A DNA stretch of 64,000 nt from SIG607 sp045648445 (GTDB lineage: Bacteria; Bacillota; Clostridia; Oscillospirales; Acutalibacteraceae), in the NCBI GenBank assembly GCA_045648445.1, contig JAZRNY010000016.1, positions 3,879 through 67,878 of the forward strand, written 5' to 3'. Positions within the stretch are counted from its first letter, which is position 1. Every line of letters begins with the position of its first letter. The notes beneath the pieces are model-generated. The model was not told where the DNA came from. It ran no database searches and saw only the letters and a program-made list of their open reading frames with translations. Shown here in pieces: positions 15,731 to 24,822 of this stretch. A program made the translations under genes and the position numbers.

Positions 15731-16909
15731 GCCTATATAATCTTTGTCCACGGTAATCACACATACAAAGGTTGGGTTTATTTCCCTCGCCAAAGAATTT
15801 ATTCTTTCTTTAAAGGACTTTTCATCAATATTGGCTTCGCTGGGAAGCACGGCATCAAAAATAAGGTTTGTTCTTTCGTTTGCCAAGGGCGTCATACGAA
15901 AATCGTGAATGGTTACGTCTTGATGAATATTTTTCACCTTTTCACTTAAAGCCATTCTTACTGCGTTTACCGCTTCATTGTCAACATCTATAGGGTCACT
16001 GTGTATAGTAAGCAAAATTCCGAGTTTTTCGCCAATAAGTTTTTCACACAAATCAACCTGTTCGTGACAATGAACAATATCAATATTTTGCGATACCTCT
16101 ACGTGTACCGAAGCAAGACATCTACCCGGTCCGTAGTTATGAACTATAAGGTCGTGAATAGCCGAAAAATCCGAAAAAGAAAGTATAATTTTTTCAAGTT
16201 CCGCTATAAGTTCTTCTTCAGGTGGCTGACCCAAAAGTTTATCTACCGTCTCTTTTGCCGCGCCTATACCCGAATAAATTATAAAGAGTCCCACCAAAAG
16301 ACCCATTATTGCGTCAAGATTTATATATGCAGGTACAAAACGCGAACATACCGCCGACAAAATAATCACTACGGTGGCGATAGCGTCGTTTCGGCTATCC
16401 TGCGAAGTAGCGAAAAGCGCATCCGAGGAAAGTTTTTTGCCAAGTTTTTTATTAAATACAAAAAGCCAAAACTTAACGACAACCGAAATACCCAAAACTA
16501 TGTAAACAATTATAGGATATTTTGGCGCAGGTTCCCCTGCAATCAACGCTTCTACCGAACTTTTTATAAGTTCAAAACCAACCAGTAAAATAAGCATTGC
16601 CACAACAAAAGCCGAAAGATATTCCATTCTGCCGTGGCCAAAAGGATGGTCTTTATCTGCAGGTTTGGCAGCCATTTTAAAGCCAACCATAGTAATTAAA
16701 CCCGAACCCATATCCGAAAGGTTGTTAAGACCGTCTGCCATTACCGAAATACTGCCGATAATCACGCCTACGGCTATTTTCGAAAGGCTTAAAATAAAAT
16801 TACAAATAATTCCCACAACGCCCGAAAGGGTGCCGTAAGCACTTCTGACCTTTACGTCATTTACGTTATCATTGTTTTTTACAAAAAGTTTAACAAGAAG
16901 TTTTGTCAT
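15725..16909 (-). CDS. Cation diffusion facilitator (CDF) family metal transporter
   Basis: A 394-aa CDF efflux transporter with six predicted membrane segments and a long C-terminal cytoplasmic domain. The TM2 metal site is in ISVMADGLNNLSDMGSG, the diagnostic HPFGHGRMEYLSA follows, and the TM5 site is in TSQDSRNDAIATVV. The conserved C-terminal fold (IHDLIVHNYGPGRCLASVHVEV) is present, with an extra C-terminal extension of about 100 residues. Such proteins export Zn, Mn, Fe or Co in exchange for protons; the metal cannot be told from sequence. Its ATG overlaps the ddl stop by 4 nt. Confidence 0.92.
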   Translation of the reverse strand: MTKLLVKLFVKNNDNVNDVKVRSAYGTLSGVVGIICNFILSLSKIAVGVIIGSISVMADGLNNLSDMGSGLITMVGFKMAAKPADKDHPFGHGRMEYLSAFVVAMLILLVGFELIKSSVEALIAGEPAPKYPIIVYIVLGISVVVKFWLFVFNKKLGKKLSSDALFATSQDSRNDAIATVVIILSAVCSRFVPAYINLDAIMGLLVGLFIIYSGIGAAKETVDKLLGQPPEEELIAELEKIILSFSDFSAIHDLIVHNYGPGRCLASVHVEVSQNIDIVHCHEQVDLCEKLIGEKLGILLTIHSDPIDVDNEAVNAVRMALSEKVKNIHQDVTIHDFRMTPLANERTNLIFDAVLPSEANIDEKSFKERINSLAREINPTFVCVITVDKDYIGK

Positions 16910-18102
16910 ATTTTGCTTCCCTTACTTCCCTTTGTACCGCCGAGTTTTACCCCTGCGAGTATATTGGTATCAATGGTAAAGGTTAAATCGTCCTTTTTGC
17001 GTTGTCTTCTGAAAGCAAGTGAAATCATACGGTCAAGAAGTTCTTTATATGGAACCCCTGCAGGTTCCCACAAATAAAAGGAAAGAGAACCGGGTATTGT
17101 ATTTATTTCGTTTGCATAAACGGTATCGGTAGCAGTATCAATCATAAAGTCAATTCTTACAACACCGCAACAACCGAGGGCTTTAAAAATTTTACAGGCA
17201 AGGTCTTTTATTTCGTTGGTGCGATTTTCGTCAAGGTCGGCAGGAACTTTACGGGAAAGGGACGCCATACCTTTACTACCACCTGCTTTTTTACCGCCCG
17301 AAGTATACTTATCTTCATAAGAAAGAATTTCGTCGGTCATAAAGGGTTCTTCACAAACAGAGGCAATACATTCGTCGCTGTCGCCGAGTACCGAACAGTT
17401 TATTTCTCTAAGACCAACTACAGCCCTTTCAACAAGCACCTTATCGGCAAAGGAAACCGCCAAATCAATAGCGTCAATAAGGGCATTTTTGTCGTTTGCC
17501 TTTTTAATGCCTACGCTTGAACCCAAATTAACAGGTTTTACAATAGCGGGAAGCCCTATTTTCTCAATAATCTCATCAGCCATTTTGTCTTTATCGGCTG
17601 CATACTCTCTGGCGTAAAAGGTAATGCAATCCAAAACGGGCAGATTAAAACGTTTAAGCACGTCTTTAAATACTGCCTTATCCATACCAACGGCGCTTGA
17701 TACTATATCACAGCCAACGTAAGGAATTCCCAAAAATTCAAAGTAGCCTTGCATGGTTCCGTCTTCACAGTTTGTGCCGTGAACAATGGGGAATGCTACG
17801 TCTATAACGGTTTGATTAGGTTTGCTGAACGCTGAGTTTTTAGCAGCGGTCATAACCACCTTGCCGTTCTTTCTTTTAAAGGTAACGCTTACGGTTTTTA
17901 AAAGAAGTTTCGGAATATCCTTAAAGTTTTCAATATCAAAAAGCACGTCACCCGTCACCATTTCGCCGTCCTTGGTTACGTAAACGGGATAAATATCGTA
18001 TTTTTCTCTATCCATACTTGCCATAGCCTGAACCGCAGATATAATAGACACCTCGTGTTCAACACTTTGACAGCCAAAAAATACTGCAACGTTTATTTTC
18101 AT
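16906..18102 (-). CDS. ddl: D-alanine--D-alanine ligase
   Basis: An ATP-grasp ligase of 398 aa that makes D-Ala-D-Ala for peptidoglycan. The N-terminal signature CQSVEHEVSIISA, the ATP-grasp loop KPVNLGSSVGIKKA and the C-terminal metal site ANEINTIPGSLSFYLWE are present. At 398 aa it is longer than E. coli Ddl (about 306 aa), through an inserted segment in the N-terminal domain, like the longer Gram-positive Ddl/Van group. It lies 12 nt downstream of a MurF-like ligase, which would use the dipeptide. Whether it makes D-Ala-D-Ala or D-Ala-D-Lac cannot be read safely here. Confidence 0.93.
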   Translation of the reverse strand: MKINVAVFFGCQSVEHEVSIISAVQAMASMDREKYDIYPVYVTKDGEMVTGDVLFDIENFKDIPKLLLKTVSVTFKRKNGKVVMTAAKNSAFSKPNQTVIDVAFPIVHGTNCEDGTMQGYFEFLGIPYVGCDIVSSAVGMDKAVFKDVLKRFNLPVLDCITFYAREYAADKDKMADEIIEKIGLPAIVKPVNLGSSVGIKKANDKNALIDAIDLAVSFADKVLVERAVVGLREINCSVLGDSDECIASVCEEPFMTDEILSYEDKYTSGGKKAGGSKGMASLSRKVPADLDENRTNEIKDLACKIFKALGCCGVVRIDFMIDTATDTVYANEINTIPGSLSFYLWEPAGVPYKELLDRMISLAFRRQRKKDDLTFTIDTNILAGVKLGGTKGSKGSKI

Positions 18103-18113
18103 AAAACTGCCCC

Positions 18114-19721
18114 CTATTTAAGATAGTTATCAGGTAAATCGTTTTCAATTAAAACCGCCGTATTACTGTCGGCAAGTTCCAAATATATATTATATGCCGC
18201 ATTGAAGTTTTCTGCAACAAAAAGGTTTTCTTCATTAAAACCGCTTTTTAAAATGCCCTCTTTTATAGGCTTACTTCTTTCTTCGCCAACCAAAATAATA
18301 TAATCGGCACATTCTCCGGCAACTTCGCCAAGGCGGAAATTATGCTTATATTCTTCCGCGCCCAGTTCCACAAGTCCGGGAGTAATAAGCACCCTTTTCA
18401 TTGGCGCAAAACGTGAAAGAACCCTACAAGCCTCAAGACAGCCCACGGGATTAGAGTTATAGGCATCATCAATAAGGGTTGAACCTTTTGCGTAACGTTT
18501 GATTTCAAGTCGGTGTTCAGGGGCGGTAAGTCTTGATACCGCAAATCTTATTTGTTCGGCGCTAACACCGAAACTATGCGCAACAGCCGCCGCTCCGACA
18601 ATATTCATAACGTTATGACTGCCTAAAAGTTTAGTGGTAATTTTAACCCTTTCACCGCGAAGATGTAAATCAAAGGTTTCGCCCTGAGCGGTATATTCAA
18701 CGTTGTCGGCGTAATAATCAAAAGACTCGTTTGCGCCGTAAAGAACAACTTCTTTATCGGTTATTCTTGACATAATTTCTTGGGCGTCGCCACAGGTAAA
18801 CACACTACCGTTTTTTAGTTTTACGCTGTCATAAAGTTCAAATTTGGTTTTAAATACGTTATCAACGTTTAAAAACGTATCAAGATGTTGCGGACCTACC
18901 GTAGTTATAAGACCGCAATCGGGATTTACAAGGTCGCAAAGTTCTTTTATATCCCCATTTTTTTTGGCGCCCATTTCGCAAACGAAAATTTCGGTCTGCG
19001 GTTTTAAAAATTCTCGTATACTTCTTACAACGCCAAGGGTGGTATTAAAGTTTTTCGGGGTGGTGAAAACCTCGTATTTTTCTTTAAGCATTGCAGTTAA
19101 AATATTTTTACTGCTGGTTTTACCAAAAGAACCCGTAATACCTATAACCTTTAATTTTCCGTTAAAGGAAGCAAGGATTTTTTTAGCGTCGTTTATATAA
19201 TGATTTGTAATCATTTTTTCAACAGGGTACATAAGAGCCCAGGTAAGCAAAACGCTTATATAAGGGAAAACCGCCAACAACACGTTAAGGCTTAAAAACC
19301 AGTAAGCGTTTTCTTTAAGAATAAAATACTGCAAAGCGGTTATTAAAACGCCAATAACAATAATGGTGGCGTACATTCTTTTTACCCTCATTGTAAATTT
19401 TAGAGGAATAACCGATTTTTTTTGACAGGACACGCTTTTAATAATAGATATTACCGCAAATATAAAAAGCAATGCTGCGGCAATCCAAACTCCGCCCAAG
19501 CCTATTATAACGGCATAAATAATATAAAAAATTGCGCGTAAAACAAATTTGCCTTTTTCGTTTTCTTTAAGCCACGGAATATAACGTGACGGGAAATATG
19601 AATTTTGCTGAAACATCTGCATTTGTTTGGTTATGTTAAAAGACGCAGAAAGAACCGCCAACAATGATGAAAAAGCATAAAAAAATCTTACGTTAAATAT
19701 AAATTCGATTATTTTTTCCAT
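18114..19721 (-). CDS. Membrane-anchored MurF-like Mur ligase
   Basis: A 535-aa protein whose C-terminal 360 residues are a Mur ligase: P-loop GITGSFGKTSSKN, FNTTLGVVRSIRE, the Glu/His site CEMGAKKNGDIKEL ... TTVGPQHLDTF, and the C-terminal LIDDAYNSNPVGCLEACR. Motifs fit MurF, which adds D-Ala-D-Ala to UDP-MurNAc-tripeptide. Instead of the normal MurF substrate domain, the first 175 residues hold about four to five hydrophobic membrane segments (for example AIFYIIYAVIIGLGGVWIAA and YATIIVIGVLITALQYFIL). Direct coupling to ddl supports a MurF role. A specialised amide-ligase role on lipid-linked precursors is the main alternative. Confidence 0.8.
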   Translation of the reverse strand: MEKIIEFIFNVRFFYAFSSLLAVLSASFNITKQMQMFQQNSYFPSRYIPWLKENEKGKFVLRAIFYIIYAVIIGLGGVWIAAALLFIFAVISIIKSVSCQKKSVIPLKFTMRVKRMYATIIVIGVLITALQYFILKENAYWFLSLNVLLAVFPYISVLLTWALMYPVEKMITNHYINDAKKILASFNGKLKVIGITGSFGKTSSKNILTAMLKEKYEVFTTPKNFNTTLGVVRSIREFLKPQTEIFVCEMGAKKNGDIKELCDLVNPDCGLITTVGPQHLDTFLNVDNVFKTKFELYDSVKLKNGSVFTCGDAQEIMSRITDKEVVLYGANESFDYYADNVEYTAQGETFDLHLRGERVKITTKLLGSHNVMNIVGAAAVAHSFGVSAEQIRFAVSRLTAPEHRLEIKRYAKGSTLIDDAYNSNPVGCLEACRVLSRFAPMKRVLITPGLVELGAEEYKHNFRLGEVAGECADYIILVGEERSKPIKEGILKSGFNEENLFVAENFNAAYNIYLELADSNTAVLIENDLPDNYLK

Positions 19722-19726
19722 TTAAA

Positions 19727-20491
19727 TCACCCGATTTTCATAAAGCTTTTTAGAATTGCATTGGTCTGCACCGCATTATCAAGGAATGAAAAATGTCCCG
19801 CGCCCTTGATTACGCAAAGTCCCGCATCTTTAATAAGGCTTTCTATAATTTTAGCATCCCTTAAAGGAGTGTCCATATCGTTTTCACCCCAAATAAGCAA
19901 AGTGGGACAATTAAAATTAGGCAAAAGATGTCTTAAATCAGTATTAACGACGTTTACCATAGTTTTTCTTAGCACTTCCGGAGCAGATTTATAATCACTG
20001 CTTCCAAAATGATTTCTTGCCTTTTCTAAAGCCTTAGCCGAAAACTTTTTAATAACAGGAAGTGTAAGCACCCTTTTAATAAATTTAAAGGTGGCAATCT
20101 TCATTTTCTTTTTAAAACTTTTTTTAGGAATAAGTCCTGCGCAGTCAAAAAATACAACCTTTGGCGGATTTATCATTTTTTCGCCCACAAGTTTCATTAT
20201 AACTCTGCCGCCGTGCGAATGTCCCATAAGTACAGGATTATTAAGTCCCAGTTTTTCGCAAAATTTCATAACGAAATCGCAGTAGTCATCAACCGTCCAC
20301 GGATTTTTCATAGTCTGGCTTTTTCCGCAACCGGGGAAATCAACGGCAACCACGCGATATTTGGCGCTAAGCAAATTTATTATATTGTTAAAGGGAACGT
20401 TAGAACTTCCCCAACCGTGAAGCATTAAAACAGGGTCTCCCTCTCCCTTTTCTACGTAATTTATGTTAAGTCCATCAATAATAATTTCCAT
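19727..20491 (-). CDS. Alpha/beta-fold hydrolase
   Basis: A 254-aa alpha/beta hydrolase. The oxyanion-hole motif MLHGWGSSN, the nucleophile elbow VLMGHSHGGRV (Ser near residue 96), the acid in LIWGENDMDTPL and the catalytic His in IKGAGHFSFLDN are all present, so the triad looks intact. There is no signal peptide, so it is cytoplasmic. It sits 5 nt upstream of the MurF-like gene on the same strand. The substrate is unknown; esterase, thioesterase and C-C hydrolase activities all occur in this fold. Confidence 0.88.
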   Translation of the reverse strand: MEIIIDGLNINYVEKGEGDPVLMLHGWGSSNVPFNNIINLLSAKYRVVAVDFPGCGKSQTMKNPWTVDDYCDFVMKFCEKLGLNNPVLMGHSHGGRVIMKLVGEKMINPPKVVFFDCAGLIPKKSFKKKMKIATFKFIKRVLTLPVIKKFSAKALEKARNHFGSSDYKSAPEVLRKTMVNVVNTDLRHLLPNFNCPTLLIWGENDMDTPLRDAKIIESLIKDAGLCVIKGAGHFSFLDNAVQTNAILKSFMKIG

Positions 20492-20515
20492 AGCACGTTC
20501 CTTAAAAGTTTTATA

Positions 20516-21028
20516 TTATAGTTTTTGCCGGTTTATATCTTCATTTACTATTTTTTTAGCAAGTGAAGAATTATTATAGCGTTTATCAAAGGTTACTTCC
20601 TTTATAACCCTTAAAAAGTCAGGAATTATAAATTCTTGTTCCTCGTTTAAAAGTTCTATTTCCAAAAACGCTCTGTCTTTCCAAAAGGGGAAAAGGTCAA
20701 TTTCAAAATTTAATTTTTCAACGGGATAAACGTAACGTGTTTTAAAAATAGTGTTAGTACCCTCTGCCTTGCATTCAAGTTCCCTTAAGTATTCTTCCTC
20801 GCTTATTTCCCATTCTTTTTCTTCCCTTTTAATATGGTTAATATGCTTTTTTACGGTTTTTATAAAGGTAACCTTTCCGTTTTCTTCTATTTTTCTAATC
20901 CTTCCGCCGCCACTAAGATAGGTTTGTTCCATTTTAAGTTCTCGGCACAACGGATTTTTCAAAACAGTATTTAAAGGCGGATACTCTATTAAAAATTTGC
21001 GTTCGATTTCTAAGCCGTTTTTATTCAT
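20516..21028 (-). CDS. CYTH domain (triphosphate tunnel) protein
   Basis: A 170-aa CYTH protein. The defining EIERKFLI motif lies at the N-terminus, followed by basic and acidic tunnel residues (GGGRIRKIEENGKVTFIKTVK, REEKEWEISEEEY, RYVYPVEKLNFEIDLF, FLEIELLNEEQEF). Family members hydrolyse tripolyphosphate or nucleoside triphosphates. ATG 21028 follows GGAG by 5 nt; the longer frame starting at TTG 21043 would place the RBS inside the gene. Confidence 0.88.
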   Translation of the reverse strand: MNKNGLEIERKFLIEYPPLNTVLKNPLCRELKMEQTYLSGGGRIRKIEENGKVTFIKTVKKHINHIKREEKEWEISEEEYLRELECKAEGTNTIFKTRYVYPVEKLNFEIDLFPFWKDRAFLEIELLNEEQEFIIPDFLRVIKEVTFDKRYNNSSLAKKIVNEDINRQKL

Positions 21029-21068
21029 ATACTCTCCAAACAAATCGGGCGGATGAACCGCCCGTATT

Positions 21069-22487
21069 TTATACTACGCCCAAAAGCAACGCCCAAGCAA
21101 GACCGTAGTATATAACCACTGCCACAAGGTCGTTTACCGTTGTAATAAGAGGACCTGATGCAACTGCAGGGTCAACACCTATTCTCTTAAACGCAAGGGG
21201 TATAAAGGTTCCCATAAAGCCCGAAACGGTCATAGCGATACACATAGCAAGACCTACACAACCGCTGGTCATAAAAGCCTGATTTATAGAACAGTCCTTA
21301 AAGAAGTATATATAAAATCCGATGAAAACCGTTGATAACATACCTACTATAACGCCGTTTAAAAATCCTATTCTCAGTTCCCTCATAACCTTTTTAATGC
21401 TATCCTTAAATGAATTTGTTTCACCGGTTATGGTGCTTATGGTAACAGCCAACGACTGTGTGCCAACGTTACCTGCCATACCGAGTATAAGAGACTGAAA
21501 AGCGACTATTAAGGCAAGTTCCTTTACAACGCCCTCGAAAAGCGAAGCAACCGCAGAAACAGCCATACCTAAAACAAGAAGTATTATAAGCCAAGGAATA
21601 CGTTTTTTAATACTTTTTAAAAGAGGTTCTTTTTCGTCTTCTTCTCCGCTAAGACCTGCAAGTTTTGCATAGTCTTCTCCGCTTTCGCTTTCAACTATGT
21701 CAACTATATCTTGCGAGGTAATAACGCCTATAAGGCTTTTATCTTTCGGGGAAAGTACGGGAATAGAATCTTCAGAATATTCCTTTAACTGTTCAATGGT
21801 TTGACTGATGTTTTCGTTTGCGTAAACGTAAGGGTACGACGTAACTATTAAATCTTCAAGTTGAGCATTCTGACGAGCTATAATAAGATCCTTTAAGTCA
21901 ATAGCGCCATAAAAACGGTTTTCTTTATCAACGGTATAAATAGTGCTGATATTATCGTTATCTGCCGCCTGAGTTATAAGTTGTCGCATAGCCTGTTTTA
22001 TGGTTATATCTGCAGAAATAACTATAAAATTAGTAGACATTATGCTACCGAACTCATCCTCTTCATAAGAATCAATAAGTTCAATTTCTTCTTTTATTTC
22101 GGGGTCAAGAAGTTCAATAATCTCCTGACGTTTTTCTTCTTCAAGTTCATCAAGAATTTCAACCGCTTCGTCGGCATCCATACTTTCGATAATATCGGCC
22201 GCCTCATGGTTTTCAAGTTCGTCAATGTAAGTATCTACGTCGTCAAGATAAGGGAAAATATCCGATACTGCTTCGGTACCGAGTATATCGTAAAGTTTGT
22301 CACGTTCTTCTTTAGTTAAAAATTCAAAAGCCTGAGCAATGTCGTTATCGTGATAATCTTCAAGACTTTCGCTTATGGTTTTGGCATCCAGACCGCTTCT
22401 GATTATGCCAAGTATATCTTCAGTATAGTCACGGTTTTCAAAAACCGCTTCTTCTTTTGGTAAAATTACTTCGTTCTTTTCTTCCAT
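21069..22487 (-). CDS. mgtE: Magnesium transporter MgtE
   Basis: A 472-aa MgtE channel. The N-terminal superhelical domain is rich in acidic helices (AIDELENHEAADIIESMDAD-like region), then come two CBS domains (about residues 140-260, including GVITSQDIVDIVES). Five C-terminal membrane segments carry the pore motif ASGPLITTVNDLVAVVIYYG with the Mg-binding Asp. The cytosolic domains close the channel when Mg is plentiful. The gene has its own promoter and a 125-nt structured leader, described separately. Confidence 0.95.
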   Translation of the reverse strand: MEEKNEVILPKEEAVFENRDYTEDILGIIRSGLDAKTISESLEDYHDNDIAQAFEFLTKEERDKLYDILGTEAVSDIFPYLDDVDTYIDELENHEAADIIESMDADEAVEILDELEEEKRQEIIELLDPEIKEEIELIDSYEEDEFGSIMSTNFIVISADITIKQAMRQLITQAADNDNISTIYTVDKENRFYGAIDLKDLIIARQNAQLEDLIVTSYPYVYANENISQTIEQLKEYSEDSIPVLSPKDKSLIGVITSQDIVDIVESESGEDYAKLAGLSGEEDEKEPLLKSIKKRIPWLIILLVLGMAVSAVASLFEGVVKELALIVAFQSLILGMAGNVGTQSLAVTISTITGETNSFKDSIKKVMRELRIGFLNGVIVGMLSTVFIGFYIYFFKDCSINQAFMTSGCVGLAMCIAMTVSGFMGTFIPLAFKRIGVDPAVASGPLITTVNDLVAVVIYYGLAWALLLGVV

Positions 22488-22648
22488 AAATGCCTCCGTT
22501 TATTTACGGTGGCAAGTAAACGTAAACTGCGCACCGCATATTTTTAATTTTCTACTTCGGGGATTCGCGACCGCGTCCACGCAGTTCACCTCTCTTTTTA
22601 TTAATTTTATATTTAATATATTATATCACTATGTATTTATTTTTGCAA
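22488..22648 (-). promoter_or_regulatory. mgtE promoter and structured 5' leader, candidate riboswitch of unassigned type
   Basis: On the minus strand, -35 TTGCAA (22643-22648) and -10 TATAAT (22620-22625) have a 17-bp spacer. The leader, about 125 nt, pairs GUGAACUGCG with CGCAGUUUAC (10 bp, one G-U). This encloses a small CGCG-type hairpin and a purine-rich loop with AAUCCCCGAAGUAG. A second hairpin, CGUUUA/UAAACG, ends at the GGAGG ribosome-binding site. It does not match the M-box sequence as I remember it. Translational control by occlusion of the SD is plausible. Confidence 0.5.
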
Positions 22649-22664
22649 TAATTGTATTTATTGT

Positions 22665-22693
22665 TTTACAAAATTTTATTTTTATGTTAAAAT
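22665..22693 (+). promoter_or_regulatory. Promoter of the U32 peptidase gene
   Basis: -35 TTTACA (22665-22670), 17-bp spacer, -10 TAAAAT (22688-22693). It lies divergent from and back to back with the mgtE promoter. Confidence 0.6.
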
Positions 22694-22724
22694 AGCCTAA
22701 GAAAGATGCAAAGGAAGTGAGATA

Positions 22725-24776
22725 ATGGACAAAAACCCATGTTTGCCCGAGGTGTTAAGCCCCGTAGGCAACCAGGAAATGCTTATATCTGCAGTACGCG
22801 CAGGCGCCGATGCAGTTTATCTTGGCGCAAAAGATTTTAACGCCAGAAGAAACGCGGATAATTTTGATTTAAACGCCCTTAAAAATGCTATAGATTATTG
22901 TCATATCCGCTCTGTCAAAGTTTATCTCACCCTTAATATTCTTATAAGCGACGACGAAATCAAAGAAGCATATAATTTAGCCAAAGAAGCCTATTTGCTT
23001 GGTATTGACGGCGTTATAATTGCAGACTTAGGACTTATAAAACTGCTTCACAAAAACATTCCCGAATTAACCCTTCACGCTTCAACCCAAATGACCGTTT
23101 ATAATAAAGACAGTCTTAAACCTCTTAAAGAACTCGGCATTAAAAGGGTAGTTGCAGCAAGAGAAATGAGCAAAAACGAACTTAAAGAACTTTGCGAAGA
23201 GGGCAAAAAATTAGGTATCGAAATTGAAGTTTTCGTTCACGGAGCCCTTTGTATGTGCCTTTCGGGACAATGTCTTATGTCCGCCGTTTTAGGTGGCAGA
23301 AGCGGAAACCGCGGTCTTTGCGCCGGTCCTTGCCGTCTTCCCTTTAACGACGACTTCGGCTTTCAAAACGTATTAAGCTTAAAGGATTTATCCTTGCTTG
23401 ATTACGTGGATGAACTCAAAGAAATGGGCGTTTCCTCGCTGAAAATCGAAGGCAGAATGAAGCGAAGCGAATACGTTGCCGCCGCTACCAACGCCTTTAG
23501 AACGGCTGTTGACTACGGCGAAACACCGGCAGAAATTAAAAAATGCCTTGAAAGCGTTTTTAGCCGTTCGGGCTTTACCGACGGGTATTACAGCGAAAAT
23601 TTAGGTCAAAATATGTTTGGTGTTCGCACAAAGGACGACACAGTTTTATCAAAGGAAGTTTATCCTCTGCTTCATTCATTGGTGCGCCACGAAAGGCAGA
23701 GTGTTCCACTGAAAATAACTGCCTCTCTTTTAAAAAACGAACCCCTTTGCGTAACATTTAGCGACGGTGAAAATACGGTAACCCTTATGGGAGACGTGCC
23801 CGAAACCGCCATAAACAAACCTTTAACCAAAGAAATTTTAGCCGAACAACTGAGCAAATTAGGTTCTACACCCTATTTTGCCAAAGAAATCGACATTGCA
23901 TTAGACGACGGCCTTACCATAAAAATTTCTTCTCTTAACGCTTTAAGGCGCGATGCCGTAACGCTTTTAGACCAAAAAAGAACTTTTTTAAATCGCACTG
24001 CAAAAGTTTTTCCAAAAGCATTACAGTCAGAACAACTTGAAAACCCCAAAAAATTGTGGATAAGGGTTGAAAAGGCAGAACTTTTACCCCAAAACCTTAC
24101 CGATATAGGCGCTATCATATTGCCTATTGAAAATATTAGCAAAGTTGATTTGCCAATGGATATTTTAAAAATTGCCGAACTTCCAAAAGCGGGACTTGTG
24201 GGACAATCGCTTAAAAAAATGCTTTTAAAAGCAACCGAAACAGATTTTACCGCCGTTTTGGTGCAAAACACGGCGCAACTTGATATAGTCAAAGAATTAA
24301 AACTTACCGCCGTAGCAGGTTTTGGTCTTAATATTTATTCTTCCTACTCCTGTTTAACAGCCAAAGATATGGGATTTAGTTCCGTTATTCTTTCAGTTGA
24401 ATTAACAAATCAAATGATTAATTCCATAAACAGTCCTTTGCCTACGGTATTTTTTGCATACGGCAGACTGCCTCTTATGGTAACTAAAAACTGTCCCGTT
24501 TCCTTTTCCGGTTGCAAAAACTGCAATAAAGACCGAAAAATCACCGACAGAAAAGGAATTTCTTTCCCCGTGCGTTGCAGATTTTCTTATACCGAAATTT
24601 ATGGGGATCGTCCCGTATGGCTTGCCGATAAATTAAATTCCGTTAATTCGTCACCGCTTTTATACTTTACCGACGAAACCAAAGAACGCACCGAAAAGGT
24701 AATTGATATGTATAAAAAAAATAAAGAAGCCGACACATCCTTTACACGAGGAATGTTTTTTAAAGGCGTTGAATAA
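22725..24776 (+). CDS. U32 family peptidase (collagenase-like, with C-terminal DUF3656-type region)
   Basis: A 683-aa U32 protein. The N-terminal half is the U32 barrel: ELSPVGNQEMLISAVRAGADAVYLG-type start, LTLHASTQMTVYN, and the family signature EVFVHGALCMCLSGQCLMS followed by GNRGLCAGPCRLPF with the conserved cysteines. The C-terminal half (LPQNLTDIGAIILPIENI; CPVSFSGCKNCNKDRKI) matches the long form of the family. Members are annotated as peptidases, but several relatives (TrhP/RlhA) act in RNA hydroxylation, so the biochemical role is uncertain. ATG 22725 has an AAGGAAG RBS. Confidence 0.9.
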   Translation: MDKNPCLPEVLSPVGNQEMLISAVRAGADAVYLGAKDFNARRNADNFDLNALKNAIDYCHIRSVKVYLTLNILISDDEIKEAYNLAKEAYLLGIDGVIIADLGLIKLLHKNIPELTLHASTQMTVYNKDSLKPLKELGIKRVVAAREMSKNELKELCEEGKKLGIEIEVFVHGALCMCLSGQCLMSAVLGGRSGNRGLCAGPCRLPFNDDFGFQNVLSLKDLSLLDYVDELKEMGVSSLKIEGRMKRSEYVAAATNAFRTAVDYGETPAEIKKCLESVFSRSGFTDGYYSENLGQNMFGVRTKDDTVLSKEVYPLLHSLVRHERQSVPLKITASLLKNEPLCVTFSDGENTVTLMGDVPETAINKPLTKEILAEQLSKLGSTPYFAKEIDIALDDGLTIKISSLNALRRDAVTLLDQKRTFLNRTAKVFPKALQSEQLENPKKLWIRVEKAELLPQNLTDIGAIILPIENISKVDLPMDILKIAELPKAGLVGQSLKKMLLKATETDFTAVLVQNTAQLDIVKELKLTAVAGFGLNIYSSYSCLTAKDMGFSSVILSVELTNQMINSINSPLPTVFFAYGRLPLMVTKNCPVSFSGCKNCNKDRKITDRKGISFPVRCRFSYTEIYGDRPVWLADKLNSVNSSPLLYFTDETKERTEKVIDMYKKNKEADTSFTRGMFFKGVE

Positions 24777-24779
24777 AAC

Positions 24780-24822
24780 AATCATCCCCTGCATATCGTA
24801 AAGATAAGGGGATGATTTTTTT
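24780..24822 (+). terminator. Terminator after the U32 gene, overlapping the tspO ribosome-binding region
   Basis: The stem AATCATCCCCT/AGGGGATGATT is followed by seven T residues. Its 3' arm carries the AAGGGG that also serves as the likely Shine-Dalgarno of tspO. Folding would therefore terminate upstream transcripts and mask the tspO RBS in any read-through. Confidence 0.8.

Noticed and set aside
15537..15764. 75-aa minus-strand ORF inside the fold-back element
   Set aside because: It overlaps the end of the CDF gene, lacks an RBS and is explained by the inverted-repeat arms. A degraded peptide fragment cannot be excluded.
16001..16588. 195-aa plus-strand ORF opposite the CDF gene
   Set aside because: Antisense shadow of the CDF transporter; Arg/Lys/Tyr-rich translation without family features.
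22488..22612. M-box magnesium riboswitch
   Set aside because: The length and key M-box segments do not match, although the position before mgtE is suggestive; kept only as an unassigned leader.
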